NCBI RefSeq assembly: GCF_007990755.1
Contig: NZ_BJXA01000026.1
Span: 38,725 to 102,724, forward strand
Origin: Nocardia ninae NBRC 108245
GTDB lineage: Bacteria; Actinomycetota; Actinomycetes; Mycobacteriales; Mycobacteriaceae
Reading direction: 5' to 3'
DNA: 64,000 bases
Shown: one piece after another, positions 52,966-61,050 of the stretch
Layout of the letters: every line of letters starts with the position of its first letter
Numbering within the stretch: position 1 is the stretch's first letter
Translations under genes and position numbers: made by a program
Notes under the pieces: model-generated
Database searches by the model: none
What the model was told of the DNA's origin: nothing
Seen by the model: only the letters and a program-made list of their open reading frames with translations

Positions 52966-55144
52966 CATCTCGCGCCCATCCGACGATGGCGGCGCCGAGT
53001 GGATGCTGCCGGACGAGGCGACGCTGAATCGCCTTGCCGGAGCCTTCTTCTCGGCGCTGCCCTCGGCGTCGGCGGGACTCCCCGCCGCATCTATGGGCCC
53101 GAGCGTGCTGCAACCGGATATGCCGACCTCGCCGCCGAACGTGCCGGTACCGTCTCCGGTGCCGACGGCGACGGCGGTCGGCGCGCCCGGGTTTTCGGGT
53201 GCGCCGCATCCCGGTGGACACCCACCGGCCGCGGCATCCTCGGGCGCACAGAATGTTTCGGGCGCCACACCCGGTGGCCGAACCCCAGAGCCCTATATCC
53301 CCGGGGTCACGGGCATCACAGCACCCGCAAGCACGCCGTCGGTGGCAAGACCCGCCACCGCAACGGCGTCCGGTGCCCGCACCCCGTCGGCCGCGTCCGG
53401 CACAAAAGGACCCTCCGGTGCCACGCCACACGGTGGCCACACGCCCGCAACTGCGTCCGAGGCGACCAAGTCCTCCGGCGCCACCCCGCCCGGCAGCAGC
53501 ACGCGGTCGGCCGCGTCGGGCACGAGAGGTACCTCGGGTGCCACGCCGCCGGGCGGCCGCACGCCGGAGCCGTCCGTGCCGGGTGTGTACGGCACCACCG
53601 TTCCCGGCGGCCGTACATCGTCAGGTGCACAAGGACTTTCGGGCACCACACCGCCAGGTGGCAGCACACCTGCGCCGTCGGTGCCGGGCTGGGGACGCGA
53701 CGTGCCGATGGCCGACGCGGCGGGACAACCCGCGCACCCACCGGTCAGTACCGCGGGCATCCACAACGACCCGTTCTTGACCGCGATACCGTCGTTGCGC
53801 GAAGTGCTTTCACCGCAACGTTTTCCCGAACCCACGTCGTCCGCCACACCGAGCTTCTATTTCCTGGATGCGCCGACCTCGACGGGCACCGCCACGCCGA
53901 CCCGCCTGCCGGACGCACACCCACCGTTCGACGTATACGCCGTGCGCAACGACTTCCCGATCCTGCGGGAACAGGTCAACGGCCATCCGCTGGTGTGGTT
54001 CGACAACGCCGCCACGACGCAGAAGCCGCAGTCGGTGATCGAGCGGATCACCCGCTTCTATGAGCACGAGAACTCCAATATCCACCGGGCGGCACACGAA
54101 TTGGCGGCACGGTCCACCGACGCCTACGAGCAGGCCCGCGACATCGTGGCCCGGTTCATCGGCGCGTCCTCGGCGGAGGAGATCATCTTCGTCCGCGGCG
54201 CCACCGAAGGCATCAATCTGATCGCACAGACGTGGGGCCGCAAGAACATTCGCGCGGGCGACGAGATCATCATCTCGCACCTGGAACACCACGCCAATAT
54301 CGTCCCGTGGCAGATGCTCGCCGCCGAGACCGGCGCGCACCTGAAGGTCATTCCGGTCGACGACAACGGCGAGCTGCTGCTCGGCGAATACACCAGGCTG
54401 CTCTCCGACCGAACGAAACTTGTTTCGGTAACCCATGTCTCGAACGCCCTCGGCACCATAACCCCGGTGCGCGAGATCGTCGCCGAAGCCCAGCGCGCCG
54501 GGGCGGTCACCCTCGTCGACGGCGCGCAATCGGTCCCGCACACCAGCATCGACGTGCGCTCGATCGGCGCCGATTTCTTCGTGTTCTCCGGGCACAAACT
54601 GTTCGGGCCCACCGGAATCGGCGTGGTCTACGGAAAATCCGAGATACTGCAAGACGTGCCACCCTGGCAGGGCGGCGGCAACATGATCAGCGACGTCACC
54701 CTGGAGCGTTCGCTGTTCCAGCCGCCACCGGGACGATTCGAGGCGGGCACCGGCAATATCGCCGACGCGGTCGGGCTGGGCGCGGCCATCGAATACGTCG
54801 AACGTCTCGGCATGGACGCCATCGCGCGCTACGAGCACCACCTGCTCGAGTACGCGACACCCCGGGTCGCCGCGGTGCGCGGGGTCCGGCTGGTGGGCAC
54901 CGCCGCCGACAAGGCGAGCGTGCTCTCCTTCGTCATGGATGGTTACGAGCCGATCGAGGTCGGCCGGGCGTTGAACGAGCAGGGCATCGCGGTGCGCGCG
55001 GGTCATCATTGCGCACAACCGATCCTGCGTCGGCTCGGGCTGGAGGCGACCGTGCGTCCGTCGTTCGCCTTCTACAACACCTGCGCCGAAATCGACCGGA
55101 TGGTGGCGGCGCTCGACCAGCTCGCGGCTCGTTCACCGCGGTGA
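52937..55144 (+). CDS. encapsulin-cargo cysteine desulfurase with long disordered N-terminus
   Basis: A 735-residue protein from ATG 52937, which overlaps the encapsulin gene by 29 bp. Residues ~332-735 are a complete type II (SufS-like) cysteine desulfurase: YAVRNDFPILREQVNGHP, EGINLIAQTWG, PLP-binding Lys554 in FSGHKLFGPTGIG, and active-site Cys692 in RAGHHCAQPILRRLG. Residues 1-331 form a Pro/Gly/Ala/Ser/Thr-rich extension with internal repeats, as in encapsulin-2A cargo. Short conserved-looking islands (LPDEATLNRLAGAFF at 24-38; a PSLREVLSPQRFPEP island before the enzyme) are candidates for shell targeting. It removes sulfur from L-cysteine, giving alanine and enzyme persulfide. Related compartments have been linked to sulfur storage. 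Confidence 0.93.
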   Translation: MTTHRPTGADISRPSDDGGAEWMLPDEATLNRLAGAFFSALPSASAGLPAASMGPSVLQPDMPTSPPNVPVPSPVPTATAVGAPGFSGAPHPGGHPPAAASSGAQNVSGATPGGRTPEPYIPGVTGITAPASTPSVARPATATASGARTPSAASGTKGPSGATPHGGHTPATASEATKSSGATPPGSSTRSAASGTRGTSGATPPGGRTPEPSVPGVYGTTVPGGRTSSGAQGLSGTTPPGGSTPAPSVPGWGRDVPMADAAGQPAHPPVSTAGIHNDPFLTAIPSLREVLSPQRFPEPTSSATPSFYFLDAPTSTGTATPTRLPDAHPPFDVYAVRNDFPILREQVNGHPLVWFDNAATTQKPQSVIERITRFYEHENSNIHRAAHELAARSTDAYEQARDIVARFIGASSAEEIIFVRGATEGINLIAQTWGRKNIRAGDEIIISHLEHHANIVPWQMLAAETGAHLKVIPVDDNGELLLGEYTRLLSDRTKLVSVTHVSNALGTITPVREIVAEAQRAGAVTLVDGAQSVPHTSIDVRSIGADFFVFSGHKLFGPTGIGVVYGKSEILQDVPPWQGGGNMISDVTLERSLFQPPPGRFEAGTGNIADAVGLGAAIEYVERLGMDAIARYEHHLLEYATPRVAAVRGVRLVGTAADKASVLSFVMDGYEPIEVGRALNEQGIAVRAGHHCAQPILRRLGLEATVRPSFAFYNTCAEIDRMVAALDQLAARSPR

Positions 55145-55162
55145 ATGCCCCCTCGTGTCCTC

Positions 55163-55186
55163 TACGTCAGCCGTGCGGCTGACGTA
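55163..55186. terminator. strong stem-loop terminator after the encapsulin operon
   Basis: Perfect 11-bp arms TACGTCAGCCG (55163-55173) and its complement (55176-55186) with only two bases between them, 18 bp after the desulfurase stop and before the convergent deacetylase stop. Confidence 0.75.
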
Positions 55187-55212
55187 AAGGACTGGGCACC
55201 GACGACAGTCAC

Positions 55213-56220
55213 TCAGTACGGCTTGGCCTGACCCGACCACCGCGAATTCAGTGTCCCGGATAAGCGCGCAGGGAAGGAGATCTGCTGTGGATTACCGTCG
55301 GAGGTGTAGCGCTGCTGCGGATCCGCGGCGAGCCGGTCCAGCCAGTAGGTGGAGTCGAAGTCGACCGGCGTTGCGCCCGAACGGATTCGGGGTACCGCCG
55401 TGGGATCGAGGTCGCCGTAGTGCGACGGCGCCGGGTTCGAACCGACCAGCATCACCGCCTCGAACGCATAGTTCGTGCCGTCCCAGCTACCCGCGGTGGC
55501 CAGGGCCCGGTCGGCCGGGGAGATGCCGAGCGGCAACGCCATTGTCCGTACCCGACCGGGCGCCGCCGACACGATGGCGCGCACGTTGTCTGCCAGCTCG
55601 CGTTGGACTCCGGTGCTGTCCAGCTGGGCGAGGTTCGCGTGGCTCGCGGTGTGGGCGCCGATCTCGTAACCGTGTGCGGCCAGCCAGGACAGCGCGCGCG
55701 GATCATTTCCGAACGGCTCATTGTTGACGTAGAACGTTGCGGTGGGCGCGAAGTCGGGATGCTCGGTGCGGAACTGTTCGAGGATGCCGATGGCGGTGTC
55801 GGGCGCTACCTGACCGTCCGCGGTGAAGGTGAGCTGGCTGAGGGTGGAGTCGTCGAAGGTGAGCACCACCGGATGGGTGCCCGCCGGGAGGTCGACAGCA
55901 CCGGAGATGTACGCGGCGGCGGTCACCGGACGGTAGTTCTCGCGATACAGCCGATCGAGCTCAGCGCGGAATTTCGCTGGCGTCTGGTCGTATTCGCTGT
56001 CCGGCACGGCCGCCAGCTGGTGGTACATCAGGATCGGCACGACGCCGAGCTCGTTGGCGCCCACCGCGGCGGGATCGGGCGGCGGGCTGCTCGCGGGCGG
56101 CGGCGTCTCCGCCATCGCACGCGGTGGATCGACTGGTTCGGCGTCCGCCGTGCAGGCCGCGGCCGTGCACATCAGCACCGACAACATAACTCGAACACCG
56201 AAGGTCGCGTTCATCGCCAC
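55213..56220 (-). CDS. polysaccharide deacetylase lipoprotein
   Basis: A 335-residue exported protein: signal peptide VMLSVLMCTAAAC with probable lipidated Cys23, a Pro-rich linker, then a NodB-type deacetylase domain. Motif 1 VVLTFDDS (Asp122-Asp123) and motif 2 HTASH (His189-x3-His193) supply the base and metal ligands. It should remove acetyl groups from cell-wall or capsular polysaccharide. ATG 56214 is an alternative start two codons later. It is divergent from a DUF4015 glycosidase-like gene, so the two may act on the same polymer. Confidence 0.88.
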   Translation of the reverse strand: MAMNATFGVRVMLSVLMCTAAACTADAEPVDPPRAMAETPPPASSPPPDPAAVGANELGVVPILMYHQLAAVPDSEYDQTPAKFRAELDRLYRENYRPVTAAAYISGAVDLPAGTHPVVLTFDDSTLSQLTFTADGQVAPDTAIGILEQFRTEHPDFAPTATFYVNNEPFGNDPRALSWLAAHGYEIGAHTASHANLAQLDSTGVQRELADNVRAIVSAAPGRVRTMALPLGISPADRALATAGSWDGTNYAFEAVMLVGSNPAPSHYGDLDPTAVPRIRSGATPVDFDSTYWLDRLAADPQQRYTSDGNPQQISFPARLSGTLNSRWSGQAKPY

Positions 56221-56330
56221 CGCGCGAACAGTACGCGAGCGCGACCATTTCGTTGCATACGAAACACCGGCAAAGTAGCGACGGCCGCGGGCCGAACCCG
56301 CGATAGTTGATCATCTTCGGACGAAAGTTG

Positions 56331-57932
56331 GTGTGCGCGTTGCTAGAAAGACTAGGCGTTACAGGACACCGGCGGTTGGCGGCGGTCCTGGTTATCTCAG
56401 TCTTATCAATTCTTGTCGCTTCTGTGACCCTCAGCTGGGTGCGTACCGAACCCAAGGGATTGAGCCTGGCCGGCCTCCCGAACACGCTGATCGGCGCGAC
56501 TGCCCTGTCCGCCACGACATTGCGGGTGGACGCGGGTGAACACGACCCCGCCGCTATGCGACTCGAGCTCAACGGCGTGCCGGTCGACGGCACCGTCGAA
56601 GGCAATACCGTCGTGTACCGCCCGGGGTCACTGCCCGATGGCGAGCACAAGTTCACCGCCGAGATCCCGCCGAGCGTGCTGGGCTTCCTGCGCACCGGTC
56701 CCGGCGTATCCAAGACGTTCACGGTGGACAACGAACCACCAGCCCTGGAGCTGACCCAACCCACGGGCGTGACTTCCTACCGTCAGCCGGTTACCGTGCG
56801 CGGCAAGGCAAAAGGCGCCGACCGCGTCTCGGTCGGCGCCCAGTCGGTGACCCCCGCCGCCGACGGCACATTCGAGCTCACCCTGCCTCGGATCCAGACC
56901 GGCGCCGACGTCGTCGCCGTGGACGGCGCGGGAAACCGGACCACCGCGGCGATCACGGCAGCGGTGGAGCAGCCCAAGATCAAGGCGGTCCACGTGACCG
57001 CCTACGGCTGGTCGGACGACGGCCTGCGCGAGGACGTGCTGGCCATGGCCCGCGACGGGCGCATCAACACCGTGCAGCTCGACATCAAGGACGAGGACGG
57101 TGTCGTCGGCTACGACTCCCAGGTGCCGCTCGCCCGGGAGTCGGGCGCGGTCACCCCGATCTACGACGCCCCCACGGCCTTGCGGCAATTGCATGACATG
57201 GGCATCCGCGTGGTGGGCCGGATCGTCGCGTTCCGGGACAAGACGATGGCCGAATGGGCCTGGCAGACAGGGCGTTCCGACTGGGTTGTGCAAACCCCCT
57301 CGGGTCAGCCGTACTCCAGCAAGTACGGCCCGATCGCCTTCACCAACTTCGCGAACCCCGAGATGCGCAAATACAACATCGATCTCGCGGTCGAGGCGGC
57401 GAAGCTCGGCTTCGACGGCATCATGTACGACTACATCCGGCGACCGGACGGCGCGCTGTCGCAGATGCACTTCCCCGGCGCCACGGTGTCGCCGACCGTC
57501 TCCATCGCCGAGTTCCTCAGGGAGAGCCGCGATCCGGTGCGCGACGCGGGCGCCGACCAGAGCGCCGCCGTGTTCGGCATCGCCTCCACCCGCCCCGATC
57601 AGATCGCCCAGGACATTCCGCTGATGGCGAAGTACGTCGACTACATCGCCCCCATGGTGTACCCCTCCCATTGGAACCCCGGCGAATACGGTGTCGCCAA
57701 CCCGAACTCCCAGCCCTACGACATCACCTTCCGGTCGTTGCAGGACTTCCACACCCAGACCCAGGGCACCGGCGCCCAGATCGTCCCGTGGTTGCAGGAC
57801 TTCAGCCTGGGCGTGAACTACGGCCCCGCCGAGGTGCGTGCCCAGATCGACGCCGCGAACGACGCGGGCGTCAACGGCTTCTTCCTCTGGAGCCCGACGG
57901 TGCGCTATCACCTCGCAGGTTCCTCGGACTGA
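56331..57932 (+). CDS. DUF4015 putative glycoside hydrolase, membrane-anchored
   Basis: About 533 residues from GTG 56331 (GGACGAAAG upstream; the frame opens at a TTG at 56307). An N-terminal transmembrane helix (RLAAVLVISVLSILVASVTL) anchors the protein outside the cell. Two beta domains follow (residues ~45-215; PPALELTQPTGVTSYRQPVTVRG). The TIM-barrel DUF4015 domain begins near residue 220: VHVTAYGWSDDG, TVQLDIKDEDGVVGY, GIRVVGRIVAFRDKTMAEW, GFDGIMYDYIRRPDG with an acidic active-site strand, and YVDYIAPMVYPSHWNPGEYG. The family is GH13-like and poorly characterised. Divergent from the polysaccharide deacetylase. Confidence 0.85.
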   Translation: MCALLERLGVTGHRRLAAVLVISVLSILVASVTLSWVRTEPKGLSLAGLPNTLIGATALSATTLRVDAGEHDPAAMRLELNGVPVDGTVEGNTVVYRPGSLPDGEHKFTAEIPPSVLGFLRTGPGVSKTFTVDNEPPALELTQPTGVTSYRQPVTVRGKAKGADRVSVGAQSVTPAADGTFELTLPRIQTGADVVAVDGAGNRTTAAITAAVEQPKIKAVHVTAYGWSDDGLREDVLAMARDGRINTVQLDIKDEDGVVGYDSQVPLARESGAVTPIYDAPTALRQLHDMGIRVVGRIVAFRDKTMAEWAWQTGRSDWVVQTPSGQPYSSKYGPIAFTNFANPEMRKYNIDLAVEAAKLGFDGIMYDYIRRPDGALSQMHFPGATVSPTVSIAEFLRESRDPVRDAGADQSAAVFGIASTRPDQIAQDIPLMAKYVDYIAPMVYPSHWNPGEYGVANPNSQPYDITFRSLQDFHTQTQGTGAQIVPWLQDFSLGVNYGPAEVRAQIDAANDAGVNGFFLWSPTVRYHLAGSSD

Positions 57933-57952
57933 TTCGGGAGCACGGCGCGAAC

Positions 57953-57979
57953 GGCCCAGGCGCGGTGCCGGCCTGGGCC
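57953..57979 (+). terminator. stem-loop terminator
   Basis: Perfect 9-bp arms GGCCCAGGC (57953-57961) and complement (57971-57979), 9-base loop, 20 bp after the DUF4015 gene. Confidence 0.65.
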
Positions 57980-58072
57980 TACTACCTGCAAAAATACAAC
58001 GCGAACGACCGATCGGTTATGATGAATAAGCATGATCACACCTCACGTGACCGGCGCGGTTACGCTGGTGTG

Positions 58073-58555
58073 GTGAACGTTGAAGTGACGCGCCTACCGG
58101 GTATCGGTGTGCGCAAGGACTTTCCGGTCAAGGGCGGTCGCCGCCGGATCGGGGTCATCGATCACAAGGACGGCACGATCTATCTGATCGTCAGCAAAGC
58201 CGACAATCCGGAAGCCACGGATCAGATTCCGCTGTCGGCGTCGGAGGCGGCCGCGCTGGCCAACTTACTGGGCGCCCCGCAGCTGATCGCGCAGCTACGG
58301 GACGAGCATCGCGAGTTCGACGGCGTGAATACCCGGCAGTTGTTGATTCTCGACGACTCCCCCTATGCCGGCCGCCCGCTCGGCGATACCGAGATGCGCA
58401 GCCGGACGCGGTGCTCCATCGTGGCGATCATGCGGGGTGGTGCGGTCATCCCGTCGCCCGGCCCGGACTTCATGTTCGCCGCAGGCGACCTACTGGTGGT
58501 CGTCGGTACCGCCGAGGGATTGGAAGCCGCCGCCAAAATCCTCACCGACGGCTGA
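58073..58555 (+). CDS. KhtT-like cation/proton antiporter regulatory subunit (TrkA-C)
   Basis: A 160-residue soluble protein: an N-terminal domain (EVTRLPGIGVRKDFPVKGGRRRIGVIDHKDGTIYL) and a C-terminal TrkA-C (RCK_C) domain (RCSIVAIMRGGAVIPSPGPDFMFAAGDLLVVVGTAEGLEAA) that binds nucleotide-like ligands such as c-di-AMP in relatives. Such KhtT proteins gate a KhtU K+/H+ antiporter normally encoded next to them, but none is present here. GTG at 58073 has no ribosome site, and a -10-like TACGCT ends six bases upstream, so it may be leaderless. Confidence 0.82.
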   Translation: MNVEVTRLPGIGVRKDFPVKGGRRRIGVIDHKDGTIYLIVSKADNPEATDQIPLSASEAAALANLLGAPQLIAQLRDEHREFDGVNTRQLLILDDSPYAGRPLGDTEMRSRTRCSIVAIMRGGAVIPSPGPDFMFAAGDLLVVVGTAEGLEAAAKILTDG

Positions 58556-58564
58556 GCGGTACCT

Positions 58565-59281
58565 TCAGCCGCTGAACACGTCGAACACTTCCTCCGCCCG
58601 GTCCCGGCTGTGGTACATATCCCAGGCCGTGTCGGCGAGCTGGTCGGGATCGAGGGTGTGACCGTCGGGCGATCCGTAGCGGTCCGGATCGGCGGTCACC
58701 ATGCTGTGGATATCCCCGCGTTCGATGAGACCGCCGATGGTGAGGGTGCCCGCATAGACCCCGCGATCGGCGAGAGCGGCATGCAGCGTGACGGCGTAGT
58801 TGCGCAACGCGGCGGAGGGCAGCGCCAGGTGGCCGAGCATGGGCATCGGCCGGACGCTGGAGAGCCCGCCCGCGAACAGTAGTGCGCCGGAACCGCGGGC
58901 CAGCATGGCCGGGAGCACGTCGTGCACCATGTCGACGGCGGGCCAGATCCAATCGAACGCGGATCGCGCTGTGTCGGCGTCCATTTCGGTGAGCGGGATG
59001 GGGTGGTGCGCCGAAGCCGGTCCGTAGTAGGCGAGTTCGATGTCACCATCGCTCGCTATGTCGGCGAGAACCGACTTCAGCCGGGCCCGGTCGGCGACGT
59101 CGGCCGCATGGGCGGTGGCGTCGATACCTTGCGCCGCAAGATCTTTCAGATAGCTCTCGTGGCGCGCGTCGTTGCGCGACACCAGCGCGACCCGGAATCC
59201 CTCGCTGCCGAATCGCCGCGCCATGGACATGCCGAGTCCGGGTCCGACGCCGATGATCACGGCCGTGGGTGTGCTGGACAT
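58565..59281 (-). CDS. atypical SDR-family protein without the catalytic YxxxK
   Basis: A 238-residue Rossmann protein: AVIIGVGPGLGMSMARRFGSEGFRVALVSRN is an SDR cofactor site, and ATAHAADVADRARL and ALLFAGGLSS follow. Where classical SDRs have YxxxK this one reads HLALPSAALRNYAV, so both catalytic tyrosine and lysine are missing. It may be a regulatory NAD(P)-binding protein or use another mechanism. Strong AGGAGA before ATG 59281. Divergent from a TetR gene with operator-like dyads between them. Confidence 0.85.
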   Translation of the reverse strand: MSSTPTAVIIGVGPGLGMSMARRFGSEGFRVALVSRNDARHESYLKDLAAQGIDATAHAADVADRARLKSVLADIASDGDIELAYYGPASAHHPIPLTEMDADTARSAFDWIWPAVDMVHDVLPAMLARGSGALLFAGGLSSVRPMPMLGHLALPSAALRNYAVTLHAALADRGVYAGTLTIGGLIERGDIHSMVTADPDRYGSPDGHTLDPDQLADTAWDMYHSRDRAEEVFDVFSG

Positions 59282-59302
59282 AAGATCTCCTGTTCCTAAA
59301 CT

Positions 59303-59352
59303 GAGGGGGCCCTCGATTTAAAAACCTAGCACGAAATCGAGGAGCCCCTCGA
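59303..59352. promoter_or_regulatory. TetR operator pair
   Basis: GAGGGGGCCCTCGATTT (59303-59319) is mirrored by AAATCGAGGAGCCCCTC (59334-59350), 15 of 17 bases complementary. The right site contains its own palindrome, TCGAGG-AGCC-CCTCGA (59337-59352). The layout suits two TetR dimers in the divergent SDR/TetR promoter region. Confidence 0.65.
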
Positions 59353-59371
59353 CTTTTGTAGGATGGTCGCC

Positions 59372-59938
59372 ATGACCAAACCGTTGCGCCGCGACGCGGC
59401 CCGCAATCGCGAGAAGCTGTTGCGCGAGGCCGCCGGTGTGTTCACCGAGCAAGGGCTCGACGGTTCACTGGAGGAGATCGCGCGCCGGGCCGGGGTCAGC
59501 ATCGGCACGCTCTACAACCACTTCCCGCACCGTGACGCGCTCATCGATGCGCTGCTGCCCGCCCGGCTCGCCGCGATGGAGGATTTCGCCGCGCGAGCGG
59601 CGGCCGAACCGGATGCGTGGGTGGCGTTCAGCGGCTTCATCGAGCAGCTGCTGGACCAGTTCACCGCAGACCGCGGGCTGCTCGAGGCCTTCACCGGTAA
59701 CCACCCCGCCGCCGCCCAGCTCACCGAGGCCTGCCACCGCGGCATGTCACACCTCTCGACGCAGCTGCACCGGGCCAGGCAGGCGGGTGCGGTGCGCGCC
59801 GACGCGACCGATGACGACGTGGTGCATCTGGTGTGGGCACTGTCGCTGCTCGGCGAGGCGACCGGCGCACCCGCCTGGCGCCGCTGCCTGCAACTGGTCC
59901 TCGACGGCCTGCGCCCCACCAACCCACCGACGCGATAG
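59372..59938 (+). CDS. TetR family transcriptional regulator
   Basis: A 188-residue TetR repressor. N-terminal helix-turn-helix: RRDAARNREKLLREAAGVFTEQGLDGSLEEIARRAGVSIGTLYNHFPHRDALIDALL. The all-helical ligand domain follows (FIEQLLDQFTADRGLLEAFTG). ATG 59372 is chosen over 59363 because the AGG at 59360-59362 is too close to the earlier ATG. It probably represses itself, the hydrolase that follows after ten bases, and the divergent SDR. Confidence 0.9.
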   Translation: MTKPLRRDAARNREKLLREAAGVFTEQGLDGSLEEIARRAGVSIGTLYNHFPHRDALIDALLPARLAAMEDFAARAAAEPDAWVAFSGFIEQLLDQFTADRGLLEAFTGNHPAAAQLTEACHRGMSHLSTQLHRARQAGAVRADATDDDVVHLVWALSLLGEATGAPAWRRCLQLVLDGLRPTNPPTR

Positions 59939-59948
59939 GACCGATACC

Positions 59949-60734
59949 GTGCCATATGCCAAGGCCGCCAACGGAGTTCGCCTCGCGTATCAAACCGCGG
60001 GCGCGGGCACGCCGCTACTCCTGCTCGCCGGGCAAGCCAACAACCATCACTGGTGGGACGGCATCCGCGAGGATTTCGAAACCCGGTATCGCACCGTCAC
60101 CCTCGACTGGCGCGGCACCGGCGACAGCGACAAGCCCGACGAGCCTTACAGCACAGCGGGTTTCGCCGAAGACGTGGTCGCGGTGCTGGATGACCTCGGC
60201 ATCGAACGGGCAGCGGTGTACGGCACGTCGATGGGTGGCCGGGTCGCGCAATGGCTGGCCGCCCGCCATCCCGAACGGGTGCACGGCCTCGTCCTCGGCT
60301 GCACCTCCCCCGGCGGCAAGCACGGCATCGAACGCGGTCCCGAGATTCGGCAGTCGCTCGTCCAGCCCGACCGGGACGCGGCCGATCAGGCCCTGCTGGA
60401 ACTGATGTACACCCCGAAGTGGCTCGCGCACACCACCGGCCCGTACAACACCGTCGGCGATCCCACCATGCCCGCCTACGCCAAACGCCGGCACCTGATG
60501 GCCAGCAACCGCCACGACGCCTGGGATGCACTGCCGGACATCGCAACTCCCACCCTGATCGTGCACGGCACCGAGGACCGCTTCAATCCGGCGGCGAACG
60601 CGCCGTTGCTCGCCGAGCGCATCCCGCACGCTCGCATGCGGTTGATCGCCGGCGCACGGCACGCCTACTTCGACGAATTCCGTGCCATCGCAAGCCCGCT
60701 CGTGCTGGACTTCTTGAACGAGGTCGGTACATAA
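59949..60734 (+). CDS. alpha/beta hydrolase
   Basis: A 261-residue cytoplasmic alpha/beta hydrolase from GTG 59949 (AGGA upstream). Oxyanion region LLLLAGQANNHHWWDGIRED, strand VTLDWRGTGDSDKP, nucleophile elbow YGTSMGGRV with Ser94, catalytic acid in HGTEDRFNP and the histidine in AGARHAYFDEF. It resembles 3-oxoadipate enol-lactonase-type or lipase/esterase-like members. It is in an operon with the TetR regulator. Substrate unknown. Confidence 0.88.
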   Translation: MPYAKAANGVRLAYQTAGAGTPLLLLAGQANNHHWWDGIREDFETRYRTVTLDWRGTGDSDKPDEPYSTAGFAEDVVAVLDDLGIERAAVYGTSMGGRVAQWLAARHPERVHGLVLGCTSPGGKHGIERGPEIRQSLVQPDRDAADQALLELMYTPKWLAHTTGPYNTVGDPTMPAYAKRRHLMASNRHDAWDALPDIATPTLIVHGTEDRFNPAANAPLLAERIPHARMRLIAGARHAYFDEFRAIASPLVLDFLNEVGT

Positions 60735-60778
60735 CGCCTGCCCGGGCCCGACTTCCGACATTGATTTCGCTGAAACTC

Positions 60779-60808
60779 TTGACGCGGGCAACATCCCGGA
60801 GTTACTAT
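60779..60808 (+). promoter_or_regulatory. sigma-70-type promoter upstream of rpoB2
   Basis: TTGACG (60779-60784) and TACTAT (60803-60808) are separated by 18 bp, a near-consensus housekeeping promoter. It would give an untranslated leader of roughly 235 bases before the rpoB2 start. Confidence 0.5.
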
Positions 60809-60842
60809 TCCCACAGAGGAAAACATTCGAAGTGGCTCTCCC

Positions 60843-61004
60843 ATGTGCCCGAATCTCGAATGCCTATTGTGCTGCCGCGAATATGCGAGTAATTTGATGC
60901 GTTGCGCTGGCTGCCTCCTGTCCGACCCCACGAACCAATCCGTTGTGATCACCACCGATTACGTGGTCCTCACTTCCTATGGTGTGCGAGTTCCGTTCGG
61001 GTAG
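60843..61004 (+). CDS. possible 53-residue cysteine-rich leader ORF
   Basis: ATG 60843 to TAG 61002-61004, inside the predicted rpoB2 leader. The N-terminal half has six cysteines in 24 residues ([20 protein letters not shown] then CAGC), a zinc-knuckle-like pattern; the rest is [17 protein letters not shown]-like. No strong ribosome site is seen. It could be a small zinc protein, a cysteine-sensing leader peptide, or chance. Third-position GC is about 68 percent. Confidence 0.3.
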   Translation: MCPNLECLLCCREYASNLMRCAGCLLSDPTNQSVVITTDYVVLTSYGVRVPFG

Positions 61005-61050
61005 GCGATCACACGCAATTCATCAGCATGAGGTCGTGGAAGGACGCACC

